A stretch of DNA of 22,640 nt from assembly GCF_001039355.2 (NCBI RefSeq), contig NW_019775439.1, forward strand, positions 376,543-399,182, read 5' to 3'. Both the position numbers and the translations under genes were made by a program. Below are positions 18,358 to 22,640 of the stretch, in pieces. The notes beneath the pieces are model-generated. The model was not told the DNA's origin. It saw only the letters and a list, made by a program, of their open reading frames with translations, and did not search any database. The stretch's first letter is position 1. Every line of letters begins with the position of its first letter. Source of the DNA: Lingula anatina (taxonomy: Eukaryota > Brachiopoda > Lingulata > Lingulida > Lingulidae).

Positions 18358-19608
18358 TTACTCGCCATAAAACAAAGAACCATCATAACGGTTGCAAAAA
18401 TAATCAACAGCGGCTGTAACAAACTCTTTTTTGTCGATGCTTCTACTTTGATTTTCGTCGACAAAACTAAAAGACTTATAGAAGCCCTTGTGAACATTGG
18501 ATGCTTGAAGGAAGGCTTTGTGCTCGAAAACGTTCAATTCTTCATCATCGTCTTCATCTGCTGCTCGAAATAAACCCTTTGCCCAATATTTGACCGACGG
18601 CTGAAACATGGTGGTGTTAAATACTGCCGCGTGAGCTGAGATGAAATCCAACACGTCAAAGCATTGTTGAAAGTCGTCTTCTGGGGTGGACCAAAATGAA
18701 GACCACGCTCTGGAGACAGTCTCGTTGAAAGCGTTGATCTTTTCCGGCGCAAAATATCCCATGGCTCTTTCAACAGACCCGTTGATATATTCATGTCTGT
18801 CCACAACGCCGTCATTGTCAGCGTCCAATAAGTTAAAAAAGCGGACCCATTTATCACGTCGTTTATCACCCTCCTCCAGATCTTCCTGTAGTTTATAAAA
18901 TGTGTCATAAAAACGTTTGTCTAAATGCTATTTAAGATTATTCATATAAAACTATTTGTGGAAGATACACATACTATCTACCCTAAGCGTGAATTTACAA
19001 CATACTGTTGCGTAAAAAGGCACTGATTCCACCATCTGTTGCCCCTAACAATTTTGGTACCAATCATTTGAACGTGACCACTGGAAACTGGTGTTAAATT
19101 GATATGTAGAATTCAATCACACAAATATGGCCAACGACACCAAGATGAGGTTATTCCCCAGGATACACGGAGATATGTGCGTTTCTGCAACCAATCTAAA
19201 TTCTTTTATTCGTTGCTTATTATCAAAATATTTGGTAAAGTCATCTTCAGGACTCTTAGCAGCCAACTGCAGATTTACATTTATCTCATGGCAAGTTAGT
19301 TACATATGGTAAATTTCGTAATTATTTTACGTTCGGTTTGGTATGACAAAAATCAGCCTTTATTGTCCTAATTTATATTAACCAACCTATATGTTTTGTT
19401 TTTGTAGTTGTTTTCATTTATGCATTAATGTGCTATGCGGAAGAGAATAGAATGGATATGTAAGCTCATGCCAACATCATTTCAAAATGATACATTTATT
19501 AAAAGAATTCCTTACCCTCTGACCATTCTGGTGTCCACCACATGACCTTCCCATTACATCATTCACAGCCAACAACAGCAAGAACCAGAGCAAACCTGAA
19601 AGAAACAT
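18358..19608 (-). CDS. Secreted SCP-like EF-hand protein (locus E): complement(join(18358..18885, 19516..19608))
   Basis: An intact two-exon gene on the minus strand, predicted 206 residues. Exon 1 (19608 to 19516) reads MFLSGLLWFLLLLAVNDVMG, a signal peptide, then RSCGGHQNGQR, and ends AGG|GTAAGG. The intron is 630 bp, phase 0, with acceptor ACTACAG. The body exon (18885 to 18358) starts EDLEEGDKRRDKW and ends SLFYGE. Loop 1 is canonical (DADNDGVVDRHE, Glu at 12). Site 2 is degenerate. Loop 3 is DEDDDEELNVFE with Glu in place of Gly. Loop 4 is DENQSRSIDKKE, where Arg replaces the near-invariant glycine, so calcium binding there may be weakened. It keeps the N-E-T sequon and adds N-T-T. Cysteines are in the N-terminal linker, near QQCFDV and in YFCNRY. 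It is closest to pseudogene B and is head to head with F. Confidence 0.9.
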
Positions 19609-19688
19609 ACTGTTTGTATACTGAGCAAGTTTATCATCTAGAGGTGAGCGTTCTATACGAAAGTGTGACTTATCAGTACAGCAGTTTA

Positions 19689-19759
19689 CTTAAATAGGCT
19701 GTTTTCGGCTTAGTCAGAGGTGTATCTTACCAAATCGACTTTGAACACGTAGTAAATGG
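19689..19759 (-). promoter_or_regulatory. Proximal promoter of locus E (ACGTG box and TATA-like box)
   Basis: On the minus strand, CCATTTACTACGTGTT (19759-19744) starts 151 bases before the ATG and TATTTAAG (19696-19689) ends 81 bases before it. Sequence and spacing match D and B. Confidence 0.68.
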
Positions 19760-20060
19760 GGGTGGTCCAAGAACAAATACAAGAACAGATATTCGTGCCC
19801 TCAATATTATTGGGCTCTCTTCCTTACGGGTGACGACTTTTTTTTTCATATTCACACAATATGCTATCTAAAAACTACCTGCCGCAGTATACTCTTGAAG
19901 CACTTGGTTTAACATTTTTTTCGTGGTGTTTTCATTGCCATACTGATGTAGAATGAGAAATAATTCCATCGGCTTTAAAGCACAATGAACGGTCTAGCTA
20001 GCACGTGCACACCGGCTTACCATAGAATTATGACAATGAGTTATGATAAATGATTCCATT

Positions 20061-20080
20061 CAACACAATATTTAACAACC
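20061..20080 (-). promoter_or_regulatory. 20-bp motif shared by four promoters (locus E copy)
   Basis: The plus strand reads CAACACAATATTTAACAACC, the exact complement of the motif in B, D and F. It lies 472 bases before the ATG of E. Confidence 0.55.
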
Positions 20081-20289
20081 CATATAACATGTTGATGCTG
20101 GCCTTTGATTGTGCAAATACACAGATACAGGTAATGTTGATTTCCAAAACATTTTACGCCTGAGGTAAACTTAATTCTATAATGAACTTTTCAGCAGACG
20201 TTTCAATTTACCAATCGACCCATTTTGTAGGCTACAATTTAGAATGATGATGCATACCTTTTACCGACACACATTACATTCCCCGTGCT

Positions 20290-20480
20290 TCAATCCATGC
20301 GTGTTGCTGTCAAAAGGGGCGGAGTGGGGTGGGTGGCGTAGTCGACCTAGCTAGGCCATTCAGCTCGAGCTAGTCAACTACGCATTTAAGATTCTTTGTG
20401 AAACGGGGGTCAGGATTTTTCCCTGTTTCAGCCCATGCATGTTGCTGTTAAAAGGGGCGGGTTGGGGTGGGGTGGTTGTG
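20290..20480. repeat. Direct repeat pair around a hairpin between E and F
   Basis: CCATGCGTGTTGCTGTCAAA with a following GGGGCGG (from about 20295) recurs as CCATGCATGTTGCTGTTAAA with GGGGCGG (from about 20433). Between them, arms GCGTAGTCGACCTAGCT (20337-20353) and AGCTAGTCAACTACGC (about 20367-20382) can form a hairpin with one bulge and one mismatch. Confidence 0.65.
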
Positions 20481-20745
20481 GGGGCAGAGGGTACCATTTA
20501 TGAAGGACTGGCTGCTCCAAACGAAACCGAGCCCTCGTCCACCGACTCTGGAAGTGGACACTCTGATCACAAGGCCATACCGTCTGTAATATTACAATAT
20601 TATATGTTTATGTTGAACAGATACATTTTTGACCAAATGGGATTCTTTATAGACGCAATGTTATGGAAATTAACAACAACTGTGTCTATTATTCATTTTA
20701 TTGAAACAAGACATCGGCACCAACATTATGTCATACCCGTAGATA

Positions 20746-20765
20746 GGTTGTTAAATATTGTGTTG
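20746..20765 (+). promoter_or_regulatory. 20-bp motif shared by four promoters (locus F copy)
   Basis: GGTTGTTAAATATTGTGTTG lies 333 bases before the first ATG of F. It is identical to the B, D and E copies although the surrounding F promoter is strongly diverged from theirs. In G the equivalent (11676-11693, minus) is degraded. Confidence 0.55.
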
Positions 20766-20996
20766 GCAAGCATCTTTTCTCATAATGTCTATATCAGTAT
20801 GACAGTGAAAATGACTCGGAAAAAAGTGAACAAATGTATTTTTGTGAATATGGTACAAATTACTTGTTATTTGAGATGTCAGACAGAAATGTGGATAGAG
20901 AAAAACGTCGTCGCCTTGACCTGAAAAGAGGGGAGCCCAGTACTTTCAAATACGATTGGAGTCGGTATACCTCTAGAAGTATCGATAACAACTTCA

Positions 20997-21004
20997 TTTT
21001 AAAA
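20997..21004 (+). promoter_or_regulatory. Possible TATA-like element of locus F
   Basis: TTTTAAAA ends 75 bases before the first ATG and falls where TATTTAA sits when the F upstream is aligned with E. Weak on its own. Confidence 0.35.
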
Positions 21005-21078
21005 TTTACAATATCGAGATATACCACAAATCCACAGAACACAGATATATTGACAGTTGACTTGTTTGGCATACACGA

Positions 21079-22523
21079 ATGATGTTTCTACTTCCACGTC
21101 TGGTTTGGTTGTTGCTGTTGGTGGTTGTTAATGATGTAATAAGAACATACTCGTCTGTAACTCAGAATTGTCCAAAGGTAAGACGCTCTCCTCGTTGTAT
21201 TTAAAGCTCACACTTTAGTCAGTGTATTGTTTTGAATTACACATCAACATGTATACATGTATATCTGGACGTTATAACGTACATTGCCAAGGTAGCCTTA
21301 CTTCGAAAGTAAATCTTGGAGGATATGCTTACGTATACTGTTAGTGTTCCTGTGCTGCTTTGAACAGTTTAAATTTCTGCACACAATATTTTATTATTTG
21401 TGATTTTTGCAAAATGTGTTTTTAAAGAAATTGCACAATATGGACTCTTAAATATTTTCCTTACTTCAGTCGGGTCTTCAGAAATTAACTCTTGATTTCA
21501 TGAATTGATCTGTCTCAGTAGAGTTGATTTTCACTGATTTTGCCTATACACACATTTTAGAGATCTCCATAACCCCTTTATATTCCCTATTTATATACCA
21601 AAGTATCTGTACCCGTCTGCACATCAGCATGCCAAAACCGGTTCATCCTATCCATTTGAAATTGTAGTTTTAAAACAATGGGGCCGATTTGACGGCCATC
21701 CTTGCAGCATAAATATTGAACGAGTCATTCTAGTTCCAGTATCCACTAACTATGGGGTTAAAATAACAACTTCTACAGGGGTTGAGAGCAACCTTCAAGA
21801 GCTAAAATTTAATGCAAACATTTAATTCAATACTTTATAATTTTAAATATAATATTGAAAAATAACTTATGATAAGCGCGTGTAAATATGACTGCTGACG
21901 TACCAACAGATAAGCATTTTATTTTATTATGCCTGATATAAACTAGAAATTATATAGACACACTATTTTATGGTACACTCTTTAAACTTCAGGAGCATGT
22001 GGCTGTAGGGCATGCATGGTATACAAAACTTCTTCACTATTTCACCTTATTGGATGTGGACAATGACGGAATTTTGGACCGCCGTGACTATGTTGACAGG
22101 ACTGTTGAAAGAGCTAGAATTTATTTTGGGGCCGACAAGATAAATGTTTTCAATGAGACTCTATCCAAAGGCTGGTTTACCTTCTGGTCCGTTCCAGAAG
22201 ACAGATGCAGAAAAAACGTAGACATAGAGAACGCCATTTGGATACACCTGCGTGGATTAGAAGGCAGGGAACTCGAAGAACCATCAAGCGTTTTATGGGA
22301 TAAGGGGGTATTTAAAGCAGCAGATGCCGATGGAGATGAAGGGATGAGCGTCAAAGAACACAAAGCGTTCTGTCAAGTATATAACGTACGAAAGGGCATC
22401 AACGAGTCTTTTAGTTACATCGATGAAAACCAAAATGGTTGCATCGACCAACAAGAGTTCATAAAAGCAGCCGAGGATTTCTTTTACAACGTCAACAATG
22501 AGTCTTTGTTTTTTGGTGCTTGA
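21079..22523 (+). CDS. Secreted SCP-like EF-hand protein, divergent member (locus F): join(21079..21177, 21993..22523)
   Basis: Two in-frame ATGs open exon 1 (21079 and 21082); from the second, the protein is 208 residues. Exon 1 reads MFLLPRLVWLLLLVVVNDVI, a signal peptide, then a short linker ending QNCPK, donor AAG|GTAAGA. The intron is 815 bp, phase 0, acceptor AACTTCAG. The body exon begins EHVAVGHAWYTKLLHYF. Loop 1 is DVDNDGILDRRD, loop 3 is DADGDEGMSVKE (better than in its sisters but still Glu at position 6), and loop 4 is canonical (DENQNGCIDQQE). Site 2 is degenerate. The end reads NNESLFFGA before TGA. Sequons N-E-T, N-E-S and N-E-S are present. The cysteine pattern differs from D and E: the YFC cysteine is Tyr here. 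It is the most divergent member and is head to head with E, 1.47 kb between ATGs. No AATAAA is seen before the window ends. Confidence 0.9.
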
Positions 22524-22592
22524 CAGCCACATAGAGAATCTTATTTATAATTGATTTTCAAGATCGTATTTGAGGGTTTTTAATAATTTTCC

Positions 22593-22640
<48 letters not shown>
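22593..22640. repeat. (AAT)n microsatellite at window end
   Basis: An uninterrupted AAT run reaches the last base, 70 bases after the F stop codon. The true 3' end of F may lie beyond it. Confidence 0.95.

Larger units (their letters stand above)
20412..21081 (+). repeat. Promoter/exon-1 region of F, inverted duplicate of 11336-12150
   Basis: The reverse complement matches the locus G region over most of its length, including the SINE-like head (about 20510-20590 here, minus strand). The open frame 20439-20924 crosses this region but shows no sign of coding constraint against the other copy. Confidence 0.85.

Noticed and set aside
20439-20924. 161-codon plus-strand frame upstream of F
   Set aside because: It crosses the promoter and a SINE-like head. 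In the locus G copy the frame ends early and the differences are mostly replacements. It starts at a non-ATG codon and has no recognisable domain.
1-22640. CRISPR arrays, rRNA, functional tRNA genes, prokaryotic operons or prophage
   Set aside because: No spaced direct repeats of CRISPR type, no rRNA-like blocks and no intact tRNA cloverleaf were seen. Introns and poly(A) signals show a eukaryotic nuclear context.

Overview
The window looks like nuclear DNA from a marine invertebrate animal. It has spliced genes with GT..AG introns, TATA-type promoters, AATAAA poly(A) signals, a decayed non-LTR retrotransposon, tRNA-type SINE sequence, a foldback element and AAT/AAAG/ATTT microsatellites. The sequence is AT-rich, and one ambiguous base (position 4012) marks it as draft assembly. 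I cannot fix the phylum from this evidence. There are no bacterial features, operons, CRISPR arrays or clear tRNA/rRNA genes.

The main content is a cluster of six related loci for a secreted EF-hand protein of the sarcoplasmic calcium-binding protein (SCP) type. The ancestral gene has two exons. A 31-32 codon exon encodes a signal peptide; after a phase-0 intron of 0.6-0.8 kb, one 528-531 bp exon encodes the whole calcium-binding body. From left to right: locus A (+, 1754-2281, body exon only); locus B (+, 8966-10224, frameshifted pseudogene); locus G (-, 11264-11338, a relic of a signal-peptide exon); locus D (+, 13840-15096, intact); locus E (-, 18358-19608, intact); locus F (+, 21079-22523, intact and the most divergent). 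D, E and F are the best candidates for working genes. The loci contain canonical EF loops 1 and 4 (loop 4 is degraded in E and B), a loop 3 lacking the position-6 glycine, a degenerate site 2, and a conserved N-glycosylation sequon.

Three duplications shaped the cluster. (1) A 2.45 kb segment starting inside intron 1 and running through the 3' flank is about 98% identical between A (1334-3789) and D (14151-16599). A therefore lacks promoter and signal exon. (2) The head-to-head pair G(-)/D(+) is an inverted copy of the head-to-head pair E(-)/F(+), shared promoter sequence included; G has since lost its body exon. (3) B belongs to the same D/E subfamily, with matching promoter and 3' flank. 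B, D and E share a proximal promoter (ACGTG box, TATTTAA box) at fixed spacing, and a 20-bp motif is identical in the promoters of B, D, E and F.

Other content: a 5'-truncated L1-like LINE (about 4469-6054) with recognisable target-site duplications; the last two coding exons of an aldo-keto reductase (6368-6450 and 6921-6957) with a poly(A) signal but no visible upstream exons; a dispersed repeat at about 7780-8085; a 434-bp foldback element inserted in the promoter of D with a TTA duplication; a candidate tRNA-derived SINE at about 11981-12330; and two minisatellites near the left end. The remaining stretches appear to be unannotatable AT-rich DNA.
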